Notes: generated by a model not told the origin, from the sequence alone. A stretch of 64,000 nucleotides of DNA from Paenibacillus polymyxa (GCF_015710975.1 NZ_CP049783.1:5280001-5344000), one strand, 5' to 3'. Positions 27,536-38,710 are shown, counted from the first letter of the stretch. Made by a program: numbers and translations.

Positions 27536-28445
27536 TTCCAAGCAGGCTGTGCAATTTCGCCCCTTTACCCGCACAGAGCATGCCTTCCAAAAGCTGAGAG
27601 TCTGCAAGCGTTGCGGACAATTCACCGCCCTTTGGGAAGAGAAATGTACAGCATGTGGTCGGGATACGCTGGTTCCTGTAGAGCAATATGCTAAACTCAG
27701 AGCCAAACGTTATTTTCATAAAGACCTTGCTGTCGGCATTGCGTTGCTGGCTGCTTCTATCTTTTTCGCTCACTCGTCACAGCAAATGCTACTGTGCGGT
27801 ATCGTCGGTGCGTTTCTCCTCCTGCCCTTGGTCCTTCTACAGCACCGCATTGTTCTTTATGAACAGCGTAGGCAGCTTATACGCCTATTCAGAGGCCGTA
27901 TAGGACAGATCCAGGAAGGATTGGGCGTGAATCATAAGAACGCAGTAGCCCTGCGGCAGCTTAGTGAGCGTGTCTGCTATGAAATGCTACGCGAGATTGC
28001 CGTACTCATTCACAATGATCGGATAAGGCTCCAGCAGGTCGCTCTGCTGCAATCTTTTGTTCTCCGCAAAGATATGGAATTAACGCTCGATCCTCTTCTG
28101 ATCAAAAGCTTTGAACCCCTTATGGTCAGATACATTGGAGAGGTTGCCAGACTCAATCGTGAGCTGATTAAGGACCGTACATTCCGATATGTGGTTTTTT
28201 ATGAGCGCCGTATTTTGGAAATGGCCGGGGGCGAAGATATTCTCGTTCGCGTAGCCAGCGCAGCAGTCCGTAAAAAACGCTACGTAGTCACCCATGCCGC
28301 TTTCATCTCCAGATATGTTCGGAAGCTACCAAAGGAACGAATCCAACGTTTATATCATATCATTCAGGAGAATCCGTTAGAACCCTTTGGAGATTTGGCC
28401 GATGAAGTGAAGATCATGTACCTGATGGAGCAGTATAAAAGCTGA
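27528..28445 (+). CDS. Zinc-ribbon membrane protein, divergent partner of the tubulin/GTPase operon
   Basis: About 305 aa from the ATG at 27528 (a GTG at 27519 adds three residues). A zinc ribbon lies near the N-terminus (CKRCG, then CTACG, residues about 25-45), followed by two adjacent hydrophobic segments (about 65-102, a hairpin) and a helical, Arg/Lys-rich C-terminal 200 residues (RRQLIRLFRGRIG, FVLRKDMELTLDP, KKRYVVTH). The zinc ribbon echoes that of the GTPase on the other strand. It overlaps the 50-aa peptide gene and ends before a bidirectional terminator. Function unknown; the divergent position and shared style suggest a component or regulator of the system. Confidence 0.65.
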   Translation: MNSSKQAVQFRPFTRTEHAFQKLRVCKRCGQFTALWEEKCTACGRDTLVPVEQYAKLRAKRYFHKDLAVGIALLAASIFFAHSSQQMLLCGIVGAFLLLPLVLLQHRIVLYEQRRQLIRLFRGRIGQIQEGLGVNHKNAVALRQLSERVCYEMLREIAVLIHNDRIRLQQVALLQSFVLRKDMELTLDPLLIKSFEPLMVRYIGEVARLNRELIKDRTFRYVVFYERRILEMAGGEDILVRVASAAVRKKRYVVTHAAFISRYVRKLPKERIQRLYHIIQENPLEPFGDLADEVKIMYLMEQYKS

Positions 28446-28508
28446 GCTGCCATAATGCCCTTTTATATATGACGTCATTACCATGACAAACCACTGCAAT
28501 AAAGCAGC

Positions 28509-28551
28509 AAAAAACCGTCAGGATCGCCAATGTGCCTCCAGACGGTTTTTT
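28509..28551. terminator. Bidirectional terminator
   Basis: AAAAAACCGTC/GACGGTTTTTT, an 11-bp perfect stem between the convergent zinc-ribbon and esterase genes, with T-runs in both directions. Confidence 0.88.
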
Positions 28552-28582
28552 TATATGGATTATGATAACACACTTGAATCTT

Positions 28583-31339
28583 TCATTGGCCTTGTAGCTT
28601 ATGCTGCGCATGCCTAATGGAAGTAAAGTTAAATGCTCGTACTCCCTTGCTATCATACACAATAATCTCTTTATTCAAATACGGGTGTAGACCATTAAAA
28701 TATCCGGGCATAATCAGTCTGCGCATAAAAAGGTTCTTACCCAGCAGACGGGGTGAATTGGTCGCTACAACAAGCATCTGCTGGGTTGCTGACCATGGGC
28801 TAGGCTGAATATATGACAAACAGTACTCGCCTGTCGTAAAATCGTCACCCCATGTATACCCGTCCTCGGTACATGCAATTTGAAGATGCGCTTGATACTT
28901 CTGAAGCAACTCATGTCTGGACAAATCCGAAGTGATACAAATCACGTTGCTTTCAGCTAGCTTTTTCTCTGAAATATCATTAGAAGACACCACCGGATAA
29001 TGAACACCGATATACGGATTCCAAGTCGCTGTTCGTGGGCTAGCCAAGGCGTTCGCCGTCCGTCTCACCGCCTGCTCCTCCTCCGGTGTAGCATAGCTGG
29101 ATGGAAGGACAATGTGAAGTCGATCCATATAAACGTCAAGTACACCCATACCGTGACTAGCACCATTTCTTCCCACGCTTTGCAAACCCGCAATACTCTT
29201 AGCTGCATCCGCATTTTTGGTGGAGTCTTCACTGCTCTCTCCCTCCCGTTCAGCAATCAAACGGTATTCGGGTGAGGGGCGTTTGTGCGAGTGTGTTTTA
29301 ACAAAGCGAAAGCGGCTGTATTCTCGTAAATCCAACATGAAAATGCGGGCTCCAATACGAACCTGAGCGAGTTCCAAGGACATGTCCTCTTGCGAGAGAT
29401 GAATCACAAATTCTTCTGCGTGAACAGCCTCAATATCCAATTCACCAGTGGAGCTCATTTCGCCATACAACTCCGCATATTCCTCGTTTTCATCCATGCG
29501 CGTCAGTTCCAGCCAGTAAGCCCGATTATGTCTGCCCCGTTCCGTCCGATAGGCAATACGCTGAGGCACGACATCTCTTTTCCATTGCATAAGCCAACCC
29601 AGTATGCCGTCCAAAAGTCTTAACTCATGCGTATCCCAATGATTAGACTGCCGCTCTATCACACCTTTAAAATGGTTCGATGAAAGCTCTGTTACAGGAG
29701 CTGTGTATGCTTGGGCAAATAAATAATCCTGGTCACCACATACATCTAATATTGGCATATTGATCAAATTTTTCAGATGCTTGGGATGTGGCGTCCCTGA
29801 GATTACTGCAATAGCTGCAAACCGAGAAGGATAAGCCTGTGCCATCGCCCAGGCAGCATATGCGCCATTCGAGTAACCCGTCAGATAGATACGTTCTTCG
29901 TCCACTCGGTACGCTTGCAGTATGACATCTAGTCCCTCCAAAAAAGCTGCTTCTCCAATATAACTGCCCAGCGTAACGCCACGACACGAAAAAGTAACAA
30001 ATATAGCTTCGTCTTCCCAGCCCTGCCCAAAACCTCTATTCTGAAAATCTGGTAGCCCCAGCTCATATCGCTTGCCAGGCATTAGAACGATCAGAGGATA
30101 CCGTCGCTCAGCCGTGTAGTTGCTGGGAAGCTGGATTGTATACCGTTGTAAACTATTGTCCAAACGGGAGACAAAAAAACCTTCGCCAATGCCGTCAGCC
30201 GTCAAAAAAATATGTTCTTTCTGGAGCAGCGATGGGTGCTGTGACTGTTCGGTATGTCCATGCATAAAAATTTGTTTTAATAGCTTGATATATTCACGCA
30301 CCACCCGTGAATCCCAGATTTCAAAAGGATCTTCCGGCAAATCCGTTAATCGTTTTAATTCCTCAAGCAGGCCCTCTATTTGTATTTTCTGCGCAGAATG
30401 AAGAACATCTTTGGCGCAGGCTTGAATGAAATGATCATACTCTTCCTGTAAGCACTCCACGACGACTGACAAAGGCCGCACAAGTACCGAATACACAAAA
30501 TGATGCTCTACGGCCTCATGATCCCGATATGTAACGGTGAAGTGCAGCATTCCCGTCTTCCTGGCCTTCTCCTCATCCCAGGCGTAGCTTTGCTCCTGCT
30601 CCCAATGGGCTGTAAACCGATCCAGCTTCATACCCTCATCATTCGTTACCTCGACCCATAACGTTTGATCTGAGGGAAGAAGTACCCGATCCTTACGCAA
30701 CAAGTAAAATAGGATCGGGCTGTTTTCTCCTTCCCTGCCAGCACTTTGCTCAACTTCTAACCAAGCCATATGATTACGTATATTACGCTCTACGAATTCA
30801 CGATGCAGTTCTATCACATCTGGTTCATCGCATACCTGATTTCCACTGATACGAATAGAACGAGCCTCATCAGGAATAAACGCAGCAATGATAACGACCG
30901 TGTGGTCACCTTCCTCCAGATATAAGCGAAAGGGACCAGATTCTGCATATACCAATGTTCCATCTATCCAAATTTGTCCAGTTCCTTCAAACGGTCTGAA
31001 AATCACTTCCTGTGCTGTCATACAACGTAGATTTGAAACCAGCAAAAGTCTTTCTTGTTCAGCCAAAGGCGGAAAAACACCTAGATTCAGTTCAGAGGTC
31101 CGGGGATCAAGCTCGGTCAATAATCGGCATGCTGCCCTTCCCCCTGCTGAAAGCTCAATTCCATCTTCACTACAAGCCTTTTCCAAATTCCATTCCTCAT
31201 GCGTAAAATGACTAGACCATTCCCTGCCCACACCACAATTTTCCGGAAGCTCGACTGGACCGACTGCATAAGCAGACGCCAGACGTACCGGATGATCCAA
31301 CAGCACAGTAGTTGCCTTTTCCAGATGTGTGAACCTCAT
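28583..31339 (-). CDS. Large alpha/beta-hydrolase (esterase/peptidase-like) multidomain protein
   Basis: 918 aa, no signal peptide, so cytosolic. An N-terminal beta-rich region (about 1-330) is followed by an alpha/beta-hydrolase domain (about 370-600). The nucleophile elbow is GYSNG (about residue 487), preceded by YLTGY; a candidate acid is in LDVCGDQDY and a candidate His in SNHWDTHEL, with an oxyanion-type LIVLMPGKRYE. A mixed C-terminal part (about 600-918) has no family I recognise. The arrangement resembles peptidase S9 or PHB-depolymerase-like esterases with accessory domains. ATG follows GGAGGGGG. It appears monocistronic; the substrate is unknown. Confidence 0.75.
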   Translation of the reverse strand: MRFTHLEKATTVLLDHPVRLASAYAVGPVELPENCGVGREWSSHFTHEEWNLEKACSEDGIELSAGGRAACRLLTELDPRTSELNLGVFPPLAEQERLLLVSNLRCMTAQEVIFRPFEGTGQIWIDGTLVYAESGPFRLYLEEGDHTVVIIAAFIPDEARSIRISGNQVCDEPDVIELHREFVERNIRNHMAWLEVEQSAGREGENSPILFYLLRKDRVLLPSDQTLWVEVTNDEGMKLDRFTAHWEQEQSYAWDEEKARKTGMLHFTVTYRDHEAVEHHFVYSVLVRPLSVVVECLQEEYDHFIQACAKDVLHSAQKIQIEGLLEELKRLTDLPEDPFEIWDSRVVREYIKLLKQIFMHGHTEQSQHPSLLQKEHIFLTADGIGEGFFVSRLDNSLQRYTIQLPSNYTAERRYPLIVLMPGKRYELGLPDFQNRGFGQGWEDEAIFVTFSCRGVTLGSYIGEAAFLEGLDVILQAYRVDEERIYLTGYSNGAYAAWAMAQAYPSRFAAIAVISGTPHPKHLKNLINMPILDVCGDQDYLFAQAYTAPVTELSSNHFKGVIERQSNHWDTHELRLLDGILGWLMQWKRDVVPQRIAYRTERGRHNRAYWLELTRMDENEEYAELYGEMSSTGELDIEAVHAEEFVIHLSQEDMSLELAQVRIGARIFMLDLREYSRFRFVKTHSHKRPSPEYRLIAEREGESSEDSTKNADAAKSIAGLQSVGRNGASHGMGVLDVYMDRLHIVLPSSYATPEEEQAVRRTANALASPRTATWNPYIGVHYPVVSSNDISEKKLAESNVICITSDLSRHELLQKYQAHLQIACTEDGYTWGDDFTTGEYCLSYIQPSPWSATQQMLVVATNSPRLLGKNLFMRRLIMPGYFNGLHPYLNKEIIVYDSKGVRAFNFTSIRHAQHKLQGQ

Positions 31340-31482
31340 AACATTCCCCCTCCAGGTTTTTGTTTCCTCAGAGACGTAGCCGCGTTATATTCGGTTTAAC
31401 CTTCAAATGAACTATATAAAACTATTCGTTGTCACCTCTATGTACTCCTTTGTGCTTTCCAAAAAGAAGCTATTCTCACAAC

Positions 31483-31510
31483 AAAAAAAGAGGCAGCTTC
31501 TGCCACCTCT
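31483..31510 (-). terminator. Terminator after mccB
   Basis: A GGCAG/CTGCC stem with bulged AGA/TCT extension precedes seven Ts on the minus strand, 22 bases beyond the mccB stop. Confidence 0.75.
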
Positions 31511-31532
31511 CTGGATCATTATGCTTATTTTC

Positions 31533-33588
<2,056 letters not shown>

Positions 33589-33713
33589 AATTTCAAGCTC
33601 CTTTTAATGGCGAATCCAAAATAAACCAACGGTCAAAAATTAGCGCCCATTGTCGGAGAAATTCGCTGTCTTCTCCAAAAACATAGTAATGCGGTAAGTA
33701 TTGATGCAATAAG

Positions 33714-33742
33714 ATTTTATGTGTATTTGAAGCTTTTGTCAA
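33714..33742 (-). promoter_or_regulatory. Promoter of mccAB
   Basis: Minus-strand TTGACA (33737-33742), a 17-base spacer, TAAAAT (33714-33719), leaving a leader of about 120 bases. No riboswitch was recognised in the leader. Confidence 0.8.
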
Positions 33743-33841
33743 ATGGACCAGTCACAACACCCACACCCTTGATATCCTGCCTCGATATGATGGAGAATAA
33801 TCTCTCAAAATTCCCTTTTCTAACATAGGAGGATGCTATCT

Positions 33842-34204
33842 ATGGGTAAGCAATGCTTAAAGATAGCTGCCGTATATTTTGCCCTCGGTGCGCTGCTCAG
33901 TGCAATCATTGGCGTGTCGGGTGATTATAGCCTGTCCCCTATTCAGTCTCATATCCATTTACTGGGTTGGACGACTCTTGGGATCATAGGTCTAATCTAT
34001 GTGGCCTTTCCTGCACTTTCAGTTACGATTTTGGCACGTATCCATTTTTGGATACATAACATCAGTCTGCCAGTGTTGATATTGGCGATTATAGGTAAAA
34101 ATTACGCGATTGTAGAGGCTGGAGTGTGGATCGTCATAGGATGGGTGTTACTGGCGGCGGGTATTATGCTGTTTATGGTGAATATGTGGGACAGACTGCG
34201 TTAG
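33842..34204 (+). CDS. Small four-helix membrane protein, heme-copper-oxidase subunit I-like fragment fold
   Basis: 120 aa with four hydrophobic segments. The pattern SPIQSHIHLLGWTTLGIIGLIY resembles the short cytochrome-c-oxidase-like proteins that have a conserved His pair near helix 2, but it is far too short to be an oxidase. Start at 33842 gives nine bases between AGGAGG and the ATG; an ATG at 33833 is too close to the same AGGAGG. It stands alone on the plus strand between mccA and a terminator. Possible roles are heme or quinone binding; not certain. Confidence 0.7.
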   Translation: MGKQCLKIAAVYFALGALLSAIIGVSGDYSLSPIQSHIHLLGWTTLGIIGLIYVAFPALSVTILARIHFWIHNISLPVLILAIIGKNYAIVEAGVWIVIGWVLLAAGIMLFMVNMWDRLR

Positions 34205-34237
34205 AGCACATAGGTTCACTTCACTGGTCATAGAAAA

Positions 34238-34266
34238 AAGGAGCCTGGTCATTGCCAAGGCTCCTT
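34238..34266. terminator. Terminator after the small membrane protein
   Basis: AAGGAGCCT/AGGCTCCTT stem; the A-tract before it would also serve the minus-strand gene ending at 34322. Confidence 0.75.
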
Positions 34267-34321
34267 GATGTCCTCATTATAGGTTGCAATATATAGCTGT
34301 GCTAGCTATGTGCCCTTACTG

Positions 34322-34621
34322 TTAATTTACTGCTCCATCCTGTACATGTTCTTTACAGAAGTTTTCAACTGCTTGCAGCTCATCCTCTTCAAGTTCAAGC
34401 TCGATGTAACGATCCGTTGCTTTTTCAAATAATTCATACTTCAGCAGTCCTGTCTTTCCTTCGTCTACTAAATAAAGAGCACGGATATATATTCCGTTTT
34501 CAGTGTATAGCTCGTCGTCTTCCTCTACCTCTATCTCAATGATAAATTCATAACGCTGTCCACTCAAAATACCAAAAGCATCTTTAATTTGATCTACTGT
34601 ATATGCTGTAAAATTCAACAT
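34322..34621 (-). CDS. Small acidic conserved protein (possibly DUF6509)
   Basis: 99 aa, strongly acidic (IEIEVEEDDELYTENG, ELELEEDELQAVENF), soluble. The pattern YTVDQIKD..GILSGQRYEF followed by DDELY resembles a small uncharacterised Firmicutes family that I recall as DUF6509. ATG follows GGAGGG by nine bases. It overlaps the end of the DinG-like helicase gene by seven bases, so the two are translationally coupled. Function unknown. Confidence 0.7.
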   Translation of the reverse strand: MLNFTAYTVDQIKDAFGILSGQRYEFIIEIEVEEDDELYTENGIYIRALYLVDEGKTGLLKYELFEKATDRYIELELEEDELQAVENFCKEHVQDGAVN

Positions 34622-36582
34622 GTTTTTATTCCCTCCGGTTTTCCTTCAATTACGGTGCATTCTACGCCCGCAGGCAGTAGTTGTTCAACTTGTGTGCGTA
34701 CTTCTGGACGATTCAAATCGTGACCCATGATCGAGATCCAGCCCTGATCATTACGCGAGCGGATTAAACGCCCTATGCCCTGTCGGAGCCTAAGTGCCAT
34801 GTGAGGCATATCTATCTCATTGAACGGATCTGCTGCATCCTTGCGCAAAGCCGTAAAAACCGGATCGTTCGGAGGAAATGGCAGCGACCAGATGATAACA
34901 TGTGACAGGGATGGTCCAGGGATGTCCAATCCTTCCCATAATGTAACAGCGCACAACACACTCTCCTCATCATTCTGAAAAGCGGAGATCAGATGGCTGA
35001 TTTCAGCCGAACCTTCATACAGAAAACGATAGGCAGATGCCTCTGGGTAAGCAGCGAGTCCCCTTTGGAAGGCAGTCAGTTCCTCCTGAGAAGGAAACAG
35101 GATAAGCGCTCTTCCCTGCGATTTCTTCAGTAGCGTCAGCGCTCTCTGGATTGGATTATGTCCCGCTTGCAGCGGGTACAATGCCGCTTGCATCTGATCA
35201 CTGTAGTCATAAGGTGAAGCGACGGAAAACGTTAACGGGTTTTCAATACCCAGACTCTGCGCCATATAGTCAAATGAACCCTCCACGGAAAGTGTAGCCG
35301 AAGAGAATACGATTGGAATATGCTGCGCAAATACTCGTTCTTTGAGAATCTCTTTTACCATCTTCGGCATAACCACAAGCGTTAATCCATCCTGGTCCTC
35401 CGTCACCCACGAGATGAGAAGTTCAGGACGCTTAAACAAAGCCAAAGCAGTTTGAATCATATCCAAATGTTCTTCTACAATTTTGACTTGATACTCATCC
35501 AGAGAGAATAACCCGCTTTCAAACACAAGCTCTTCCTCGATCGTGCCGATCAGTTCACCAAAACGGTTCACCTCCCGAATCAACGATTCATTCAGGATAA
35601 ACTCCTTGCGATTAGACCCCTGTACTGGCTGACTGTTCTTATTGAGCGCGGCGAACAATGCCTCGCTTTGGGAGATTGCATCTTCGATCGTCATAGCCAG
35701 AGATTCCCGCACTTCCCCCTCTAGCAGTCGGGTAATAATAGACTCAAATTGAGTGTGCTTAAGCTTGTAAGTAAGCGCATTTTGTGCTGCTGTCTCCAGC
35801 AAATGCCCTTCATCAAAAACAACAGAGCTGTGCTCTGGCAGCAACGGCAGCTGACCCTCGCGCTTTCTCGCTTCGTAGGTCCATACATGCTCCATGTAAA
35901 AGTCGTGAGAGCAGATGACTAGATCTGCCGCTTTGCGGTAATGATCACGAGACAACGTCTGTCCGCAACGATGGCGCTGATGACAAACGAGACAGTCTTG
36001 AAATACATCCCATCCCAGTCTGCTCCACTGTCCATCTGTTAGCTCGGGATACTCTTTCCGGTTCCCGTATGGAGTGAAGGACTGTAACGTATCTGGAAAA
36101 TGAACAAAATCAGGCAGACCCTGATAAATATCGCGGAAAACATCTGCGTCCTCATCCAGTCCGCTTCGCCCCTCATCCAGCTTGTTCAGGCAAATATATT
36201 GATCCGGTGACTTCCCCAATCGAGCATCAATCGTCAAGCTTAAGTGCCGTGCCAGCTTGGCGATATCTCCTTCTGGCTTCACCAGTTGTTCAATCAATGA
36301 TTCATCCGCACAGGCAATAATCGCGGGTTTTCTCATGTATCTGGCATATGCAATAGCGTACAGCAGGTATACCAGCGTTTTGCCAGTGCCTACACCTGCT
36401 TCTGCAAAAATGGTCTTTTTTTCCTTATAGGCACGTTCCAGCTGGAATGCCATATAAATTTGTTCATCCCGAACCTCAAAGCCGACTTCAGGCAAAACTT
36501 CGTAAAATACATCTGCAATCCAGTCACTTGCCTGCTCAATAAACGGCTTGGACGGATCAAAGGCAAAAGGGTAAGTAGTCAA
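34615..36582 (-). CDS. DinG/XPD-like ATP-dependent DNA helicase with probable Fe-S cluster
   Basis: 655-aa superfamily 2 helicase. Walker A AGVGTGKT (62-69), motif II DEGH (about 256), and a C-terminal helicase half ending in motif VI-like RQGIGRLIRSRNDQG. Four cysteines between motifs I and II (one in YICLNK, three in DCLVCHQRHRCG) match the Fe-S domain of XPD/DinG enzymes. It would unwind 5'-3', for example at R-loops or damaged forks. Translation starts at a TTG (36582) with GGAGG ten bases upstream; no ATG lies near. The downstream small acidic gene overlaps its end. Confidence 0.88.
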   Translation of the reverse strand: MTTYPFAFDPSKPFIEQASDWIADVFYEVLPEVGFEVRDEQIYMAFQLERAYKEKKTIFAEAGVGTGKTLVYLLYAIAYARYMRKPAIIACADESLIEQLVKPEGDIAKLARHLSLTIDARLGKSPDQYICLNKLDEGRSGLDEDADVFRDIYQGLPDFVHFPDTLQSFTPYGNRKEYPELTDGQWSRLGWDVFQDCLVCHQRHRCGQTLSRDHYRKAADLVICSHDFYMEHVWTYEARKREGQLPLLPEHSSVVFDEGHLLETAAQNALTYKLKHTQFESIITRLLEGEVRESLAMTIEDAISQSEALFAALNKNSQPVQGSNRKEFILNESLIREVNRFGELIGTIEEELVFESGLFSLDEYQVKIVEEHLDMIQTALALFKRPELLISWVTEDQDGLTLVVMPKMVKEILKERVFAQHIPIVFSSATLSVEGSFDYMAQSLGIENPLTFSVASPYDYSDQMQAALYPLQAGHNPIQRALTLLKKSQGRALILFPSQEELTAFQRGLAAYPEASAYRFLYEGSAEISHLISAFQNDEESVLCAVTLWEGLDIPGPSLSHVIIWSLPFPPNDPVFTALRKDAADPFNEIDMPHMALRLRQGIGRLIRSRNDQGWISIMGHDLNRPEVRTQVEQLLPAGVECTVIEGKPEGIKTC

Positions 36583-36763
36583 TCGGGCTGTGCCTCCAAT
36601 TCGTTCATAATGTGCATCCTTTCATTATAACGCAAAACAAGCTAAAAAGAACATGTAAACTGTAAGAATAACTTACGTTTTTTATTTTTCATGAAATTCT
36701 ATAAAAGATAGGACATCGAGGGGTTTGTTTGTGAGGACGTAACACTGCCATAATGAAAAAACA

Positions 36764-36803
36764 AAGGAACCAGCAAATGCTTTCAGGCACTGGCTGGTTC
36801 CTT
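36764..36803 (-). terminator. Terminator after the siderophore-binding protein gene
   Basis: An 11-bp stem AAGGAACCAGC/GCTGGTTCCTT directly at the stop codon, followed on the minus strand by TTTGTTTTTT. The 180 bases between it and the helicase gene hold nothing else that I can identify. Confidence 0.88.
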
Positions 36804-36805
36804 AT

Positions 36806-37810
36806 TTACTTTTGCTTCATCAAATCTGGAATTTGTTCCAGCAATCGTTCTCTCGTAATGGCATCATCAAAATTCCACGAGCTGTCAAGCGTATAAACCC
36901 GTTTATTCTGAACGGCAGGAATCGTTTTCCACACTTCACTATTCATCAGGTTTCTGGTCGTTGCAATTGTTTCTTCACTCTGATCCGACAGAATAAAGAG
37001 TTCATCCCCGATAAATGAAGGAAGTACCTCGTTAGAAATGGTAGCAAAGCGCTCTTTTTTATCAATCAAGTCTGTCTGTACCTTGGAAGCTGGTATAAAG
37101 CCGAGCATATCATACAACGACACGGATATACCCTGATGTCCCATAACATACAGGTTATCCCCCATAACTAACAGCACTGTTGCTGTCTCTCCCGGCTTAA
37201 TGTCAACATCCAGCTTGGCCTTTATTTGTTTGGCCTTCTCGTCATATAAGGTTTTAAACCGATCTGCCTCTTTAGTTTTTCCAAGAAGTTTACCTAGCTC
37301 CTGCATACGTTCAAAAGTTGCCAATTCGGAATTAAGAACCACGGTAGGTGCAATTTTAGCTAACGTATCAATCGTCTTTACATCCCAATTATCAAAAAGA
37401 ATAAGGTCTGGTTTCAGCATCGTCAGCTTTTCCAGATTCACCGGGTAGCCTATATCGATAATATCCTTGGTAAGGTCTGCGTACACTATTTGTGACTGAA
37501 TGACACTCAGACTCGCACCTGCTGGACGTACACCCAAGGCAAGCAAATCCCCTGGATCACTGCCTACATAAACAATTTTCTGCGGATTTACCGGAATCGT
37601 GACTTTACGTTTTTGAAAGTCTGTATATTCCCGGGTGGTCGGCGTTGTAGATGCCGTTTCCTTTTGCTCCGTGCTGTTTGTAGCCTGTCCTGCCGTAAGG
37701 GAAGTTTGGGCACCATTTTCTTGTGAGCTACAAGCTGAAAGTACAATGGCTATAATAAGCATTACACTCGTCAGCACGGGGAATCGAGGCGATATTTTTA
37801 TATGTTGCAT
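36806..37810 (-). CDS. Iron-siderophore ABC transporter substrate-binding lipoprotein
   Basis: 334-aa lipoprotein: signal peptide with lipobox LSAC (24-27), Ser/Thr-rich linker, then a two-lobed class III binding protein (about 70-330) of the BtuF/FhuD/FecB type, with KIVYVGSDPGDLLALGVRPAG at the first lobe and LKPDLILFDNW before the hinge. It would deliver a ferric siderophore or heme-like iron complex to an ABC permease encoded elsewhere; no permease or ATPase is adjacent. A perfect Fur box and a promoter lie upstream, so it is an iron-starvation gene. ATG follows GGAGG by nine bases. Confidence 0.88.
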   Translation of the reverse strand: MQHIKISPRFPVLTSVMLIIAIVLSACSSQENGAQTSLTAGQATNSTEQKETASTTPTTREYTDFQKRKVTIPVNPQKIVYVGSDPGDLLALGVRPAGASLSVIQSQIVYADLTKDIIDIGYPVNLEKLTMLKPDLILFDNWDVKTIDTLAKIAPTVVLNSELATFERMQELGKLLGKTKEADRFKTLYDEKAKQIKAKLDVDIKPGETATVLLVMGDNLYVMGHQGISVSLYDMLGFIPASKVQTDLIDKKERFATISNEVLPSFIGDELFILSDQSEETIATTRNLMNSEVWKTIPAVQNKRVYTLDSSWNFDDAITRERLLEQIPDLMKQK

Positions 37811-37845
37811 ATGATGTATCCTCCAAGTTATGTAGTTTCATAGAA

Positions 37846-37864
37846 AATGATAATCATTATCATT
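37846..37864. promoter_or_regulatory. Fur box
   Basis: AATGATAATCATTATCATT, a 19-base perfect palindrome matching the Fur consensus, just downstream of the -10 of the siderophore-binding gene. Confidence 0.92.
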
Positions 37865-37870
37865 CACTTT

Positions 37871-37899
37871 ATATTACATAATAGTCCCATCATCTGCAA
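37871..37899 (-). promoter_or_regulatory. Promoter of the siderophore-binding gene
   Basis: Minus-strand TTGCAG (37894-37899), a 17-base spacer, TAATAT (37871-37876); the Fur box follows at once. Confidence 0.65.
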
Positions 37900-37910
37900 C
37901 GGCGATTTCC

Positions 37911-38429
37911 TTAATTCATTCTATTAGAAGCTACTGGAGGCAGGGACGATTGCTGCTCATGTCGCTGCAACTCTTTTTTATTTACAACTAAGGTGCTGGC
38001 ACAAAGATCGTGGACTCCCTGTTTTTTCGCAGTAAAAGCGACCACAATGTAAATAAGACGTAAAATCACAAAAGAAATGGCTTTAATCCAATAACGCCCT
38101 GAGGCATGTAAGAATCCAAGACGCTTTCCTTCCTTATCTACAACAACTAAAGAGAACACGAGCTTACCTGGTGTTGCTCTTACCTTCGACGACTCCCATA
38201 ATACACAGTACAGCCATGGCACCATGAGCCAAAAGATTAGCGGCCACCACAAAAGCAGCATTTGTATGAACACCGTCTCCTTTATACCCAAAATATCTGG
38301 GATGATGTAAATTGCTCCCCCTATTGAAAGGATTATGGCAGTAAGGATGATTAGATCAATCATAAACGCTGCCGTTCTTATCCAAAATCCTCCGTAAATC
38401 TTTCTTACACTATCACTTGTTACTGTCAT
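37911..38429 (-). CDS. RDD-family membrane protein
   Basis: 172 aa with three or four hydrophobic segments. The RDD signature is present: GGFWIRTAAFMIDLIIL near the N-terminus, TPGKLVFSLVVVD in the middle and a late Asp in QGVHDLCASTLVV. RDD proteins are small membrane proteins, some linked to ion or osmolyte transport, most uncharacterised. The ATG at 38429 was chosen because AAGGAG precedes it (12 bases, somewhat far); an upstream TTG at 38483 lacks a ribosome binding site. Monocistronic. Confidence 0.82.
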   Translation of the reverse strand: MTVTSDSVRKIYGGFWIRTAAFMIDLIILTAIILSIGGAIYIIPDILGIKETVFIQMLLLWWPLIFWLMVPWLYCVLWESSKVRATPGKLVFSLVVVDKEGKRLGFLHASGRYWIKAISFVILRLIYIVVAFTAKKQGVHDLCASTLVVNKKELQRHEQQSSLPPVASNRMN

Positions 38430-38710
38430 AATGATGTATAACTCCTTTGCATTCGTTAAAATCCATTTTATTCCTTTGCCCAAGGAGATATCATACGGCC
38501 ACCTCCCTGAATTGTCAATTTACGAATAAACACTCATAAACAAGTGAAAAGACCTATTTCCATGCATTAAAGTGGACATTTTTATAGGATTTAAGAGCTT
38601 ATATACCGTGATTTTACTCTGATTAGGCACGAAATAAGCGCTGCTACAGTCTCTTATCTACCTACACGTAGTACTTTGGCATCGAATTAAAATCAGCCTT
38701 TTCACGCATA
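38430..38710. other. Intergenic region between the RDD gene and the GH88 terminator
   Basis: About 280 AT-rich bases. It must hold the RDD promoter, but I could not settle on a clear hexamer pair. No small gene, RNA or repeat was seen. Confidence 0.5.
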
